Source: Streptacidiphilus melanogenes
GTDB lineage: Bacteria > Actinomycetota > Actinomycetes > Streptomycetales > Streptomycetaceae
Direction of reading: 5' to 3'
Assembly (NCBI RefSeq): GCF_000787835.1
Contig: NZ_BBPP01000004.1
Location: 19,428 to 83,427 of the forward strand
Length of the DNA: 64,000 nt
Shown: piece after piece, positions 1 to 9,248 of the stretch
Position numbering within the stretch: position 1 is the stretch's first letter
Layout: each line of letters starts with the position of its first letter
The notes under the pieces: generated by a model
What the model was told of the DNA's origin: nothing
What the model saw: only the letters and a program-made list of their open reading frames with translations
Databases searched by the model: none
Translations under genes and position numbers: made by a program

Positions 1-28
1 GGGGCGGCCTCCGGGGGAGGCCCGCCCC
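1..28. terminator. Hairpin terminator downstream of the FtsX/ABC operon
   Basis: The first 28 bases fold into a GC-rich stem: GGGGCGG pairs with CCGCCCC and CCTCC with GGAGG, with a one-base bulge and a short G loop. It lies just past the stop codon of the leftward ATPase gene, where a factor-independent terminator of that operon would sit. There is no T-tract, which is common in high-GC actinobacteria. Confidence 0.6.
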
Positions 29-41
29 GCCGTCCACCCGT

Positions 42-989
42 TCACCGCGCGTGGTCGTCCGGGCGGACCTCGATGTGGTCTTGCGCGAGGTCGACGGCGA
101 CGCGGTGCTCCATGCCGAGCGCCTGGAGGAACTTGGCCGGCAGCTGGACCCGGCCGGTGCGGTCGAGCATGACGTACTCGCGCTCGCTGACCGACTCCTC
201 GCCGTGCTCGTCGACGACGGTCCGGCGCAGCACCTCGCTGCTGGTGCGCCCGTCGCGGACGGCGACGGTGCGGCGGACCTCCCCGGCGACCATCGGGTCG
301 TGCGTGACGATGACCACGGTCGCGCCGAGCTCGCGGTTGACGGTGCGGAAGGCCTCGAAGATGCCCGCCCCGGTCTCCGAGTCGAGCTCGCCCGTCGGCT
401 CGTCCGCGAGCAGCACCGCGGGCCGGTTGGCCATCGCCACGGCGATGGCGACGCGCTGCTGCTGGCCGCCGGAGAGCTCGGCGGGGAGCCGGTCGGCGAG
501 GTCGCCGATGCCGAGCGCGTCCAGCAGTTCGCCCACCCGCGACAGGTGGGCCTTCGCCCTGCGCCCGTGGGCGAGCTGCAGCGGCAGCGCGACGTTCTGC
601 GCGGCGGTCAGGAAGGGCAGCAGGTTGCGGGCGGTCTGCTGCCAGACGAAGCCCACCACCTCGCGCCGGTAGCGCAGGCGCTCCTTCGCGGTCATCGTGA
701 GCAGGTCGCAGCCGGCGACGGTGGCGCCCCCGGCGGAGGGCAGGTCGAGCCCGGCGAGGATGTTCAGCAGCGTGGACTTGCCGCTGCCGGACGCGCCGAC
801 CAGGGCCACCAGGTCACCCTGGTCGACCACGAGGTCCAGCCCCTGGAGGGCCTGGACCTCGATCCGGTCCGCGCGGAAGATGCGCACCAGCCGGTCGCAG
901 GCGATCGCGGCGCCCGCGCCGTAGCGTCCGGGGGCGGCGGCGTCGAGGGCGCGGCCGCGCAGTTCGTCGAAGGTCGGGGTGCTGCTCAA
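42..989 (-). CDS. ABC transporter ATP-binding protein with C-terminal AbrB-like domain
   Basis: ATPase of an export-type (MacB/LolD-like) ABC system, 315 residues. Walker A GASGSGKS is at residues 65-72, the LSGGQQQR signature at 172-179 and Walker B LLADEP near 193-198. The TTG start is chosen because it overlaps the permease stop (TTGA) and has AGGAGA upstream. After the ATPase core, residues about 272-310 read like a SpoVT/AbrB-type swapped-hairpin domain (LDRTGRVQLPAKFL followed by a hydrophobic strand), which is not part of a normal ABC ATPase. It is the last gene of a leftward operon with two FtsX permeases, so it most likely energises them. Family assignment is firm; the substrate is unknown. 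Confidence 0.9.
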   Translation of the reverse strand: MSSTPTFDELRGRALDAAAPGRYGAGAAIACDRLVRIFRADRIEVQALQGLDLVVDQGDLVALVGASGSGKSTLLNILAGLDLPSAGGATVAGCDLLTMTAKERLRYRREVVGFVWQQTARNLLPFLTAAQNVALPLQLAHGRRAKAHLSRVGELLDALGIGDLADRLPAELSGGQQQRVAIAVAMANRPAVLLADEPTGELDSETGAGIFEAFRTVNRELGATVVIVTHDPMVAGEVRRTVAVRDGRTSSEVLRRTVVDEHGEESVSEREYVMLDRTGRVQLPAKFLQALGMEHRVAVDLAQDHIEVRPDDHAR

Positions 990-3685
990 CGGCCGTCTCC
1001 TGCTCGCAACTCGATGGTGATCTGCCGTCTTCCCGCGACGGCCGCCTCCGCCAGCACCGCCGTGACCGCCAGCGCAGCGACGATCAGGGTCTGTTCGAGG
1101 ATCGGCGCGGCGGTGGGCGTCAGGCCCGTCGGCACGCTCGCGCCCACCAACGGCGAGAGGTCGACGGTGGGTCCGAGCAGCAGCACCGTGGCGGTCGCCG
1201 CCAGCCCGCCGCCGAGCGCCGCGGTGAGGGTCTGCGGCAGCGACTCGGCCAGGATCAGTCGCAGGCCCTGCCGCGGCCGCAGGCCCATGGTCCGCAGCCG
1301 GGCCAGCAGCGCGGCGCGTTCCGGGCCCGCCCGCACCAGGGCCAGCAGCACGGCCAGCAGCGCGAAGCACCAGGTGGCGACGGTGCAGGCCCAGAACATC
1401 CGGACGGCCGACGCCTGGAGGGGATCGTCGGCGAGCGCGGCGACGTGTGCCGCGCTGGTGTCCGTCCCGTATCCGGAGGGGACGCTCGCGCGCAGGCGTG
1501 CGTCGCTCACGTCGCCGAGACCGAGCCAGCGGTTCGGCCGGCCGGTCCCGGGCGCCCGCACGGCGGTCTCCGCCGCCGGAATCACGATCACCGGCGTCGC
1601 GGAGTCCGGGACGGCGGGGGTCCCGTCGACCACGCCGACGCCGGTGATCGGCAGCAGCGTTCCGCCGTCGAGGTGCAGCCGGTAGCCCTGGTCCGCCGAG
1701 GTGCCGGCGGCCAGGTCCGCGGTGACGAGTGCGGGGACCGCGGCCGCGGATCCGGCGGGGCGGGTCAGCAGGGCGGGGTCGAACGCCCCGATGCCGACCG
1801 ACCGTGCCACCCGCGCGTAGGCCTGCGGGTCCACCGCGACCACGGAGGCCTGCAGGGTGACGTCCGCGGAGGAGGTGACGGCGACGTCGTCCTCCTCCCA
1901 CAGGGCCGTGCCGAGGGTGAGTCCGGGCAGGGCGGCGAGGGCGTGAGTGACGGCGGGCGAGAGAGAGGTCCCCGGGGGCGCGACCACCGAGGCGTCGCCG
2001 CCGACGGTGAGACGTGCGAGCGTCGCCCGGTCGTCCGTCACGGACCGTAGTGTCGCGGCGCCGAAGGCGGCGGTGGTGACGGCCAGCGTCAGCGCGAGCA
2101 GCGGCAGCACGGAGGGACGCCGGGCGCCGCCGGTGCCGCGCGCGGCCCGGGCCAGCCCCAGGAAGCCGACCGCCCCGCTGCCCCGCGACGCCGCGCGGGC
2201 CAGGAGGCCCACCAGCAGCGGCTGGCAGCGCGCCAGCAGCACCGCCCCGACCGCGGCGAGCAGCAGCGGAGCCGCCACCTGCAACAGGTCGAGCCCGCCC
2301 ACACCGCGGCGGCGTACCTCCACGACCGCGCCCACCGCGGCGGCGAGCAGTGCGAGTTCGGCGACCGATCGGCGGGCCGGCACACGGCGTGCGCTCCGCA
2401 TCGCGAGCGGGTCGCGGAGCGACATGCGCACCGGCACGGCGAGCAGCGCGAACAGCCCGGTGCTCACGGCGGCCACCAGCGCGGGGAACAGACGCGGCGT
2501 CGGCAGGAGCGTCAACGCGAGGACGGCCGCGAGCAGGCAGGCCGGGAACACCGTGGCGAGGCCCTCGGCGAGCAGACGCAGCAGCAGGGCGCCCCGGGAG
2601 CCGCCGCGGGCCCGCAGCAGGTGGAGTTCCGCGGAGCGCCGCTCCGCGGTCAGCCCGGCCGCCAGACACAGCACGACGGCGACGACCCCGGCGAGGCCCG
2701 CCGGGCCGACGGCCGTGAGCGGCCTGACCGCCGCCTGGCGCGCGGCGGCCTGGTCGAGCAGGTCCGGCAGCGAGGAGTCGACGAGCAGGTTGTCCCTGCC
2801 GGTGGCCTCCGCCGCGGCCTGCTGGGTCGGTCCGCTGATCCAGGAGGCGAGTTCGGCGCGGGTGAGCGCCAGCGTGTCGCTGCGCAGCTGCTGGTAGTCC
2901 ACCGGCAGCCACCAGAAGTCCTGGCTCGGGGCGCTGCTCCAGGCGTCGGTGGCCGTCAGCGAGGCCGGGCCCACGAGCGCCGAGGCTCGCCAGTACTTCG
3001 GCGGGTCGTTCTGGCCCGGCAGCGGCAGCAGACAGGCGCGGGTGGCGCAGGACAGGCCCGCCCAGTAGCGGGCCGCCGGATCGTCCGGCACGTAGAGGCC
3101 GACCACCTGCAGACTCACGGCGGCGCTCACGGCGGCGGTGGTGTGCAGCAGTTGACCGACGTGCACGCCGATCGTGCGGGCGGCGGCCTGCGACAGGACG
3201 ATCTGGACGACGCCGCCCGCAGGCGCGGCGTCCGGCCAGCGGCCGCTGACCAGCCGTACGTGGTCGGCGAGGTGAGCCAGGTAGAGCAGGTCGAGCCGGG
3301 GGTTCACCCCGTCGGGCCGGGCCAGGCCGGGATCCGGGAGCTCCCGGGGCTGCCCGCTCTGCTCTCCGTAGGCCACGTCGCCCGCGTCGAGCGGGAGGTG
3401 GGGGCCGAGCTGTGCGCGCAGCGCGGCGAAGGCGGCGTCGAGGTCCTCGGCACGCGCGTCCCCGGTCTCCTCGCGCGGAGCGGCCACCAGCTGGAGCTGG
3501 GTGTCCTGCTGGTCGACGCGGCGCAGGTCGGCGCGGAGCGCCTGGTCGGCGGACCGGTCCAGCTGTCTGGGCAGCGCCGTCGCCAGGAAGACGGCGCCGA
3601 AGGCGAGGACGGCGGCGAGCAGCGAGGCCAGCGGCGCGGTGCGCAGCCGGGTGCGCACCCACGGCGACCGGACGGGCGCGGTCAC
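986..3685 (-). CDS. FtsX-like ABC transporter permease (899 aa)
   Basis: Large membrane protein of the FtsX/MacB permease type. It has an N-terminal membrane segment at about residues 16-38, a long polar extracytoplasmic region, then clusters of hydrophobic helices rich in Ala/Leu/Val and a C-terminal permease block. The GTG start overlaps the upstream permease stop (GTGA) and follows GAGGAG, so the two permeases are translationally coupled. The gene ends in a TTGA overlap with the ATPase gene. The three genes look like one transport complex exporting or extracting a lipid, peptide or lipoprotein; nothing in the sequence gives the substrate. Confidence 0.88.
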   Translation of the reverse strand: MTAPVRSPWVRTRLRTAPLASLLAAVLAFGAVFLATALPRQLDRSADQALRADLRRVDQQDTQLQLVAAPREETGDARAEDLDAAFAALRAQLGPHLPLDAGDVAYGEQSGQPRELPDPGLARPDGVNPRLDLLYLAHLADHVRLVSGRWPDAAPAGGVVQIVLSQAAARTIGVHVGQLLHTTAAVSAAVSLQVVGLYVPDDPAARYWAGLSCATRACLLPLPGQNDPPKYWRASALVGPASLTATDAWSSAPSQDFWWLPVDYQQLRSDTLALTRAELASWISGPTQQAAAEATGRDNLLVDSSLPDLLDQAAARQAAVRPLTAVGPAGLAGVVAVVLCLAAGLTAERRSAELHLLRARGGSRGALLLRLLAEGLATVFPACLLAAVLALTLLPTPRLFPALVAAVSTGLFALLAVPVRMSLRDPLAMRSARRVPARRSVAELALLAAAVGAVVEVRRRGVGGLDLLQVAAPLLLAAVGAVLLARCQPLLVGLLARAASRGSGAVGFLGLARAARGTGGARRPSVLPLLALTLAVTTAAFGAATLRSVTDDRATLARLTVGGDASVVAPPGTSLSPAVTHALAALPGLTLGTALWEEDDVAVTSSADVTLQASVVAVDPQAYARVARSVGIGAFDPALLTRPAGSAAAVPALVTADLAAGTSADQGYRLHLDGGTLLPITGVGVVDGTPAVPDSATPVIVIPAAETAVRAPGTGRPNRWLGLGDVSDARLRASVPSGYGTDTSAAHVAALADDPLQASAVRMFWACTVATWCFALLAVLLALVRAGPERAALLARLRTMGLRPRQGLRLILAESLPQTLTAALGGGLAATATVLLLGPTVDLSPLVGASVPTGLTPTAAPILEQTLIVAALAVTAVLAEAAVAGRRQITIELRAGDGR

Positions 3686-6600
3686 AGCTCCTCCAGCGGA
3701 CGCGGGCGGGCGGTCGCGCTGCGACGCCCGCTCAGGAAGGCGGTGAGCACCGGCACCACGACGATCGCGGCGATCAGGGCGACGGTCCGGTCGAGCGGCA
3801 GCACCACCCGGACCGGCGGCACCGGTTGCTGCGCCGTCGGGGTCAGCACCACCAGCGGCACCACCAGATGGACGATCAGCGTGCCGACGGCGAGGCCCAC
3901 CGCCGCACCGAGCGCGATGAGCAGGGCCGGCTCGGCTGCGGCGGTCCGGGCGAGCCGGCGCGGCGGGCAGCCGAGCGCGCGCAGGATCGCGCTCTCGCGG
4001 CTGCGCTCGGCCGCCGCTGCGGCGGTCGCCGCGCCGAAGCCGATCGCGGCCAGGACCGCCGCCACGCCCGCCAGCACCAGCAGGGTCACCTGCGGCCCGG
4101 CGCTCAGGGGGTCGTCCGTCAGCTGGGCGGCGACCTCCTCGCGCAGCTCCAGGTTCTGCGTCCCCGGCAGGGCCCGCAGCGCCGCGGCCGCCCGGGCGGG
4201 CGTGGGGTCGCCGGGGGAGGCGGCGGGCAGCCACCACTCGGTCGGCTCCGGGCAGGCCGCTCCGATCGCGGCCAACTGCCGTGTCAGCGTCGCGAGATCG
4301 ACGACCACGGTGTCGTCCCCCGCCGTCGGCACGGCGTCCACCGCGGCGGTGATCCGGAGTTTCACGGTGGTGTCGCCGACGGGGAACGGCACGACGTCGC
4401 CCACCTTCGCGCCGACCGCGTCGAGGTAGGCGTGCGTGGCCAGGGCGGGCAGCGCGTCCGCCTGGCCCGGCGTCAGACCGGGTGCCGTGGGCGTGAGCAC
4501 CGTGTCGAGGACGCCCTGGGAGGCGCTGTAGTCGACGGCCGGCAGGCCGCCCGGGCCGTTGCCGACGGTCGCCGTCTGTGCGTCCGCGTCGGAGGAGGCC
4601 TGCGGCACGCTGTAGGCCGACCAGGCCAGGCCGGAGGGCGCGGCGACGGCGGTGGCCGGGCCGCTCGGGGACGGTGCGACGGCGATCCCGCGCACCGTCA
4701 GCCCGCCGCTGAGGGTGGCCCCGGGCAACGGCTGCACCTGGAGCTGCACCCCGGCGAGGGTGAGCGGCCAGGCGATCGCGCCGAGCGGCGCGCCCGCCGG
4801 TGCGGTCAGGTTCACCGACACCGTCATGTCCCCCGACAGGGGAATGTTCGGGGTCTCCAGCACATGGACGGCGCCGAACCGGTCGCGCAGTTGCAGCTGC
4901 AGGGTGGGGCCGCTCTGGCCGCTCGCCTTCGCCACGGAGCCGTCCGGCTGCGGGAAGGCGGTGAAGCCGGTCAGCCGCGTGCTCACCCGGAGGTCCAGAC
5001 GCTGTGGCCGTCCCGGCAGCGCGACTCCGGCGGCGGCCCCGCTCGGCGCCGGGCGGACGAGCGGTGCGAACAGCTGCGACACCGTGTGCCCGCCGAGCAG
5101 GTCCGACCGGATCGGGACGCGTGCCGCGACGCCCGCGGCGTCGAGGGCGAGCAGGTCGCCCTCGTTCCCGTCGGGCAGCGTCGTCTGGGCGTGGGCCACC
5201 GCGACGATCCGGTCCCCGCCCGGCAGCGAGGCGAACCGCCCGCCCTGGCCGAGCGCGGGCAGCGTCGAGCCCCAGACGCGCAGCCCGTCGGCGGTGGCGA
5301 AGGAGGCCTGGTCGGACTGCGAGGCCGACCAGGAGGCATGCTGACCGAGCGCCAGCACGCCGGTGGCGACGGCCAGGACGAGCAGCAGCGTCGGCCCGGT
5401 GGTCCGCCCCGGTCTTCGCGCCAGCTGCCAGCCGACCAGCGCCGCGGACAGTCCGCTGCCACGGGCGGCGAGCGCACCGCCGAGGCGGGCCGCGTAGGGG
5501 AGCAGCCGCAGCACCACGACGGTGCCCGCGCACAGCGCGAGGCTGGGGGCCGCCACGGCGACGGGGTCGACGCCGAGGCCGCCGCTCGCGTCCGCGCCGG
5601 AGTGCCCGAGTTCCTGGTAGGCCAGCACGGCCAGGGCGATCAGCGCCAGGTCGGCGCCGGAGCGTGCGGCGGCGCCGACCACCGCCTGCCGCCGTCCGGC
5701 CCGCTGCTGCACCAGCCCGACCGCGCCGCGCAGCAGCGACGGCGCAGCGGCCAGTGCCGCGCACGCGAGCGCGCACAGCCCCGCCACCAGCCAGGAGCTC
5801 CAGCGCAGGGAGGTGTCCAGCGGGACGTGCGCGAGCGGCCCGTAGCCGTGGGCCAGCAGGCGCAGCAGCAGCGGTGTCAGCGGCGGCGCGAGCACGGCCG
5901 CGGGCAGGGCGAGCAGCAGTGCCTGACCGGCCGTCAGCAGGGCAAGCCGTCGCCGGGTCGCGCCGCGCGCGACCAGCAGCGCGTCCTCGGGCGTCTGCCG
6001 GGCGTCGATCAGCTGGACGACCAGCAGCAGCGCCACCGCCGCCAGCAGCGCGAGCTGCAGCGAGCCGATCAGCTCGTCGGACCTGGACGCCTGCGCGCCC
6101 GCGCGCACCGCGTCGAGCTCCGCGCCGAGCTGTGTCTGCACGGTGAGCGAGGTGGCCTGTTCCACGGCGGCGGTCGCGCCGTCCACACGGGCGCGCAGGG
6201 CGTCCGCGTCGCTCTGGCGGACCGTCGACAGGTCGGGGCTGATCAGCCAGGAGCGGCCGTCCTGCGGCAGGGTGCGGGCGGTGAAGACGGTGTCGTCCAC
6301 CAGCATCGGCCCGTAGTTCGCGAAGCCGTTCAGCTGCACCTCGCGTCCGCCGTACGGGTCGAGCTGCCAGTAGGGCGCGGAGGCGTCGAGAGCGCGGTAG
6401 ACGCCGGTCACGGTGACCGTGGTCGGCCCGCCGCCGTAGCGGTCCGCGAGCCGGACCCTGGCCGGCAGCGCCCCCTCGGTCAGCCGCAGCCGGGTCAGTT
6501 CCGCGCGCGGGACCGCCACCTCGATCGTCCCGCCACGGCCGCCCACCGGCCCGTGCGCCGGCGCCGGCCAGCGGCCGGAGAGCAGTTGCACCTGGCTGCG

Positions 6601-6969
6601 GTCGAGCGCGGCGAGCTTGGTCAGGTCAGGATCGGTGCCGCCGGTGCTGGACGCCCCGGGCAGACCGTAGGAGCGGCTGTGCGAGACCGCGTCGATCGTC
6701 ACCGGGAAGCGTCCGAACAGCGCGTGCGCGAACGCCTGGACGGCCGCGTTCTCCGCCCCGCGCCGGTCCTCGCCGGCGGTGCCCTGGACCAGCACGGTGG
6801 TGCGGTCGTGTCCCGGCCCTTGCAGCGCACGCCGCACGCCGGCCTCGCCGACGGAGCGACCGAAGGCCTGCAGGCACGTCAGCACCGTGGTGGTGATCAG
6901 CACCGTGAGCACCATCGCGACGGTCAGCGGCAGTCGGCCGCGTGCCCGGCGTACGACGAAGCCGAACAA
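3682..6969 (-). CDS. FtsX-like ABC transporter permease (about 1095 aa)
   Basis: First gene of the leftward operon and the larger of two FtsX-like permeases. The start is taken as TTG, giving a protein that opens with a short basic stretch and then a membrane helix (about residues 12-35), preceded by GGGGAGG with 9-nt spacing. A GTG nine codons upstream (6996) is the alternative. The long extracytoplasmic domains are rich in Ala, Gly and Thr; several transmembrane clusters follow, including the C-terminal FtsX block near residues 960-1080. The divergent ATPase gene at 7150 may belong to the same system. Substrate unknown. Confidence 0.85.
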   Translation of the reverse strand: MFGFVVRRARGRLPLTVAMVLTVLITTTVLTCLQAFGRSVGEAGVRRALQGPGHDRTTVLVQGTAGEDRRGAENAAVQAFAHALFGRFPVTIDAVSHSRSYGLPGASSTGGTDPDLTKLAALDRSQVQLLSGRWPAPAHGPVGGRGGTIEVAVPRAELTRLRLTEGALPARVRLADRYGGGPTTVTVTGVYRALDASAPYWQLDPYGGREVQLNGFANYGPMLVDDTVFTARTLPQDGRSWLISPDLSTVRQSDADALRARVDGATAAVEQATSLTVQTQLGAELDAVRAGAQASRSDELIGSLQLALLAAVALLLVVQLIDARQTPEDALLVARGATRRRLALLTAGQALLLALPAAVLAPPLTPLLLRLLAHGYGPLAHVPLDTSLRWSSWLVAGLCALACAALAAAPSLLRGAVGLVQQRAGRRQAVVGAAARSGADLALIALAVLAYQELGHSGADASGGLGVDPVAVAAPSLALCAGTVVVLRLLPYAARLGGALAARGSGLSAALVGWQLARRPGRTTGPTLLLVLAVATGVLALGQHASWSASQSDQASFATADGLRVWGSTLPALGQGGRFASLPGGDRIVAVAHAQTTLPDGNEGDLLALDAAGVAARVPIRSDLLGGHTVSQLFAPLVRPAPSGAAAGVALPGRPQRLDLRVSTRLTGFTAFPQPDGSVAKASGQSGPTLQLQLRDRFGAVHVLETPNIPLSGDMTVSVNLTAPAGAPLGAIAWPLTLAGVQLQVQPLPGATLSGGLTVRGIAVAPSPSGPATAVAAPSGLAWSAYSVPQASSDADAQTATVGNGPGGLPAVDYSASQGVLDTVLTPTAPGLTPGQADALPALATHAYLDAVGAKVGDVVPFPVGDTTVKLRITAAVDAVPTAGDDTVVVDLATLTRQLAAIGAACPEPTEWWLPAASPGDPTPARAAAALRALPGTQNLELREEVAAQLTDDPLSAGPQVTLLVLAGVAAVLAAIGFGAATAAAAAERSRESAILRALGCPPRRLARTAAAEPALLIALGAAVGLAVGTLIVHLVVPLVVLTPTAQQPVPPVRVVLPLDRTVALIAAIVVVPVLTAFLSGRRSATARPRPLEEL

Positions 6970-7048
6970 TCCCCTGTCCCTCCCCGTACGTGCCACAGGG
7001 GCGAGGCGACGCTCCCGTGCGGCACAGCGGCCGATCCTGGCAGACGCG

Positions 7049-7062
7049 TTCCGTGCACGGAA
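7049..7062. promoter_or_regulatory. Perfect 14-bp palindrome in the divergent ABC promoter region
   Basis: TTCCGTGCACGGAA is a perfect palindrome midway between the divergent FtsX operon and the ATPase gene. A second inverted repeat, TTGCGC (7071-7076) with GCGCAA (7093-7098), lies beside it. The position suits an operator controlling both directions. No regulator gene is adjacent. Confidence 0.45.
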
Positions 7063-7149
7063 GAGGGGACTTGCGCGAGGGCGGCAACCGATGCGCAAAT
7101 GTGAGCACCAACAGGGGTGGCACGGGTGGCACAGGTCGGGGGTGGCCGG

Positions 7150-7833
7150 ATGACGGCGGCGCGGGCGATGGTGGCGGTCGAGGATCTGCACCGCAGCTTC
7201 GGCAGCGGATCACGCGCGGTGCACGCGCTGCGTGGCGTCTCCTTCGAGGCACGGCAGGGTGAACTCACCGCCCTCAAGGGCCGGTCCGGCTCCGGCAAGA
7301 CGACGCTGCTGAACCTGGTCGGCGGTCTCGACACGCCGACCTCGGGCCGCGTCGAGCTCGACGGCACCGATCTGGCCGCTCTCGACGAGGACGCCCGGCT
7401 GGCCCTGCGCCGCGACCGGATCGGGTTCGTGTTCCAGTCCTTCGGCCTGATCCCGGTCCTCTCGGCGGCGGAGAACGTCGGCGTGCCGATGCGGCTGCGC
7501 CGCGTCCCCGCCAAGGCGCGCGAGGAACGCGCCCGCCTGCTCCTCGCCCTGGTCGGCCTCGCCGACCACGCCGCGCAGCGCCCCGGCGAGCTCTCCGGCG
7601 GTCAGCAGCAGCGCGTCGCCATCGCCCGCGCGCTGGCCAACGAGCCCGGCCTGATCATCGCCGACGAGCCCACCGGCCAGCTGGACTCCGAGACCGGCCG
7701 CTCGGTGATGGAACTGCTGCGCGCGGTGGTCCGCAGCGAGGGCGTCACCGTCCTGGTGGCCACGCACGATCCGAACCTGATGGAACTGGCGGATCGGGTC
7801 GTGGAGTTGCGCGACGGCCGTCTGGTCGAGTGA
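7150..7833 (+). CDS. ABC transporter ATP-binding protein (MacB/LolD-like)
   Basis: A 227-residue ATPase with Walker A (GRSGSGKT, about residues 44-51), the LSGGQQQR signature, Walker B (IIADEP) and the H-loop (ATHDP). The ATG is chosen because GGGGGTGG precedes it; an in-frame GTG 33 bp upstream has poorer spacing. It is divergent from two FtsX permeases that already have their own ATPase, so the locus has two ATPases for two permeases. That fits either two transporters or one heteromeric one. No AbrB-like tail is present here. Confidence 0.92.
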   Translation: MTAARAMVAVEDLHRSFGSGSRAVHALRGVSFEARQGELTALKGRSGSGKTTLLNLVGGLDTPTSGRVELDGTDLAALDEDARLALRRDRIGFVFQSFGLIPVLSAAENVGVPMRLRRVPAKAREERARLLLALVGLADHAAQRPGELSGGQQQRVAIARALANEPGLIIADEPTGQLDSETGRSVMELLRAVVRSEGVTVLVATHDPNLMELADRVVELRDGRLVE

Positions 7834-7866
7834 CCCGGCGGGGGTCCACGAACGAAGGCCGAAGGG

Positions 7867-9117
7867 TCAGGACGGGAACCCCGGCAGGGACTCCAGATAC
7901 CGCATGGTCGCCTCCGGGCTGCCGAGCCAGCGGGGGAAGTCCGTGGGGTCGGCGTAGGTCTGGGCCAGGCGGGCGGCGACCGCCGGGTGGGCCGCGGCCT
8001 GGGCGAAGGCGAGGCCGATGTGGTCGGGGAGCGGGCCGAGCATGGTCGTGGTGAAGTCCACCGTGTGGCGGGCCTCCCCCCAGTACGCCGCGAACAGCTC
8101 CCGCATCCACGGCTCGTCGAAGGGCAGTTCGCCGCGCTCGGTGACGGCCGCGGTGTAACGGGCCGCGCAGCGCGTGGCGTTGTTCGCGCCCTGGGCGGTG
8201 ATCGGGTCGTTGAGGACCAGCGTGTCGGCCATCCCGAGGACGGCCGGTCCGGCCGCGCCGCCCGGGTGTGCGACGGGGTGCCGCACGGTCGGCGTGATCG
8301 CGCCGACCAGCGACGCCCCGCCGTCGGTCGGCTCGGCGGCGGCCAGTGCCTCGTACTCCCAAGGAACATGGCGGCGGATCAGTTCCCGCGTGCGGGCCAG
8401 CAGTTCCTTCGGATCAGGATCGTCGCCGAAGACGTCCAGCGGACCGCCGGGCACGGCCTCCCAGAGCAGGATCATGCAGGGGCCGCTCAGCGTCACCCCG
8501 GGCTGCAGCACGAGCTCGCCCGCGCCCGCGACGATGTGGATCCGCGCCGGATCGCCCGGCTCCGGCCCGAGATCCGCCGCCGGGCCCACACCGTGCAGGT
8601 AGACCGCGGCCAGCGTGCGCTGCGGCGCGTCGAAGCGGCTGCGCGCCGCATCGCGGGCGAAGAGGCCGCCGAGCGGGCCGCGTCCGGCCGCGACGACGGT
8701 CAGGTCGTTCCGCTCCGCCAGCCGGGCGACGTCCTCGGCGCCCGCCCTGCGGTACTCCACCCGGCCGCCGCGCTCCTCGAACAGCTCCAGCCAGGCAGCG
8801 GTCTTGAGCCGCTGGTCCACCGAGTGGGCCGACTCCTCGGGCGCGGCGTCGAACGTCAGCGCCGGCTGCCCGTCCACGCCGACCACGACGTACAGCGCAC
8901 CGGTGTCCGGCGCGAGGCCGTCCCACAGGGCCAGCCCGGCGGCGCGTTCCAGCGCCCGCGCGGGGCCGAACATCGCCTGCGTGGACAGCACCCGTCCGGC
9001 CCGGACCTGCTGCGGCGTGCGCTCGGCGACGACCGTCACCCGATGCCCGGCCGACTGCAGCGCCAGTGCCAGATGCAGTCCGGACTGCCCGGCCCCGACG
9101 ACCGCCACCTCACGCAT
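7867..9117 (-). CDS. Styrene/indole monooxygenase (StyA)-like FAD oxidoreductase
   Basis: A 416-residue flavoprotein with the FAD dinucleotide motif GAGQSG at residues 8-13 and the RTPQQVRAGRVLSTQ segment that I associate with the StyA/SMOA group. These enzymes use reduced FAD to epoxidise styrene or indole, and normally need a separate flavin reductase (StyB). No reductase gene is visible nearby. The ATG follows GAAGGGG at good spacing. It is divergent from a PadR regulator, which could control it. Substrate is not predictable; family confidence is moderate to high. Confidence 0.8.
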   Translation of the reverse strand: MREVAVVGAGQSGLHLALALQSAGHRVTVVAERTPQQVRAGRVLSTQAMFGPARALERAAGLALWDGLAPDTGALYVVVGVDGQPALTFDAAPEESAHSVDQRLKTAAWLELFEERGGRVEYRRAGAEDVARLAERNDLTVVAAGRGPLGGLFARDAARSRFDAPQRTLAAVYLHGVGPAADLGPEPGDPARIHIVAGAGELVLQPGVTLSGPCMILLWEAVPGGPLDVFGDDPDPKELLARTRELIRRHVPWEYEALAAAEPTDGGASLVGAITPTVRHPVAHPGGAAGPAVLGMADTLVLNDPITAQGANNATRCAARYTAAVTERGELPFDEPWMRELFAAYWGEARHTVDFTTTMLGPLPDHIGLAFAQAAAHPAVAARLAQTYADPTDFPRWLGSPEATMRYLESLPGFPS

Positions 9118-9227
9118 CCGTCCACCCCTTCCGTCGCCGACGACGGCTCCCCGCATGGCCGTCGGACTCATGCTCGCCGCGACGAGGGCCGGAGGCAAGG
9201 TGGCCCGTCCTTGCGGCGATAGGCCGC

Positions 9228-9247
9228 TCGCCGATATATGTAGGCGA
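9228..9247. promoter_or_regulatory. Probable PadR operator overlapping the -10 region and start
   Basis: A 20-bp imperfect palindrome (TCGCC, ten bases, GGCGA; 8 of 10 base pairs match). It ends one base before the PadR start codon and contains TATATG at 9235-9240, a possible -10 element giving a leaderless transcript. A regulator bound here would directly block padR transcription and could affect the divergent StyA-like gene. Confidence 0.55.
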
Positions 9248-9248
9248 C

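Noticed and set aside
3412-7104. Very long open frame on the plus strand across the FtsX permease genes
   Set aside because: It is antisense to two genes with clear FtsX features and its translation is Arg/Gly/Pro/Gln-rich with no family motif, as expected from high GC and stop-poor codon choice on the opposite strand.
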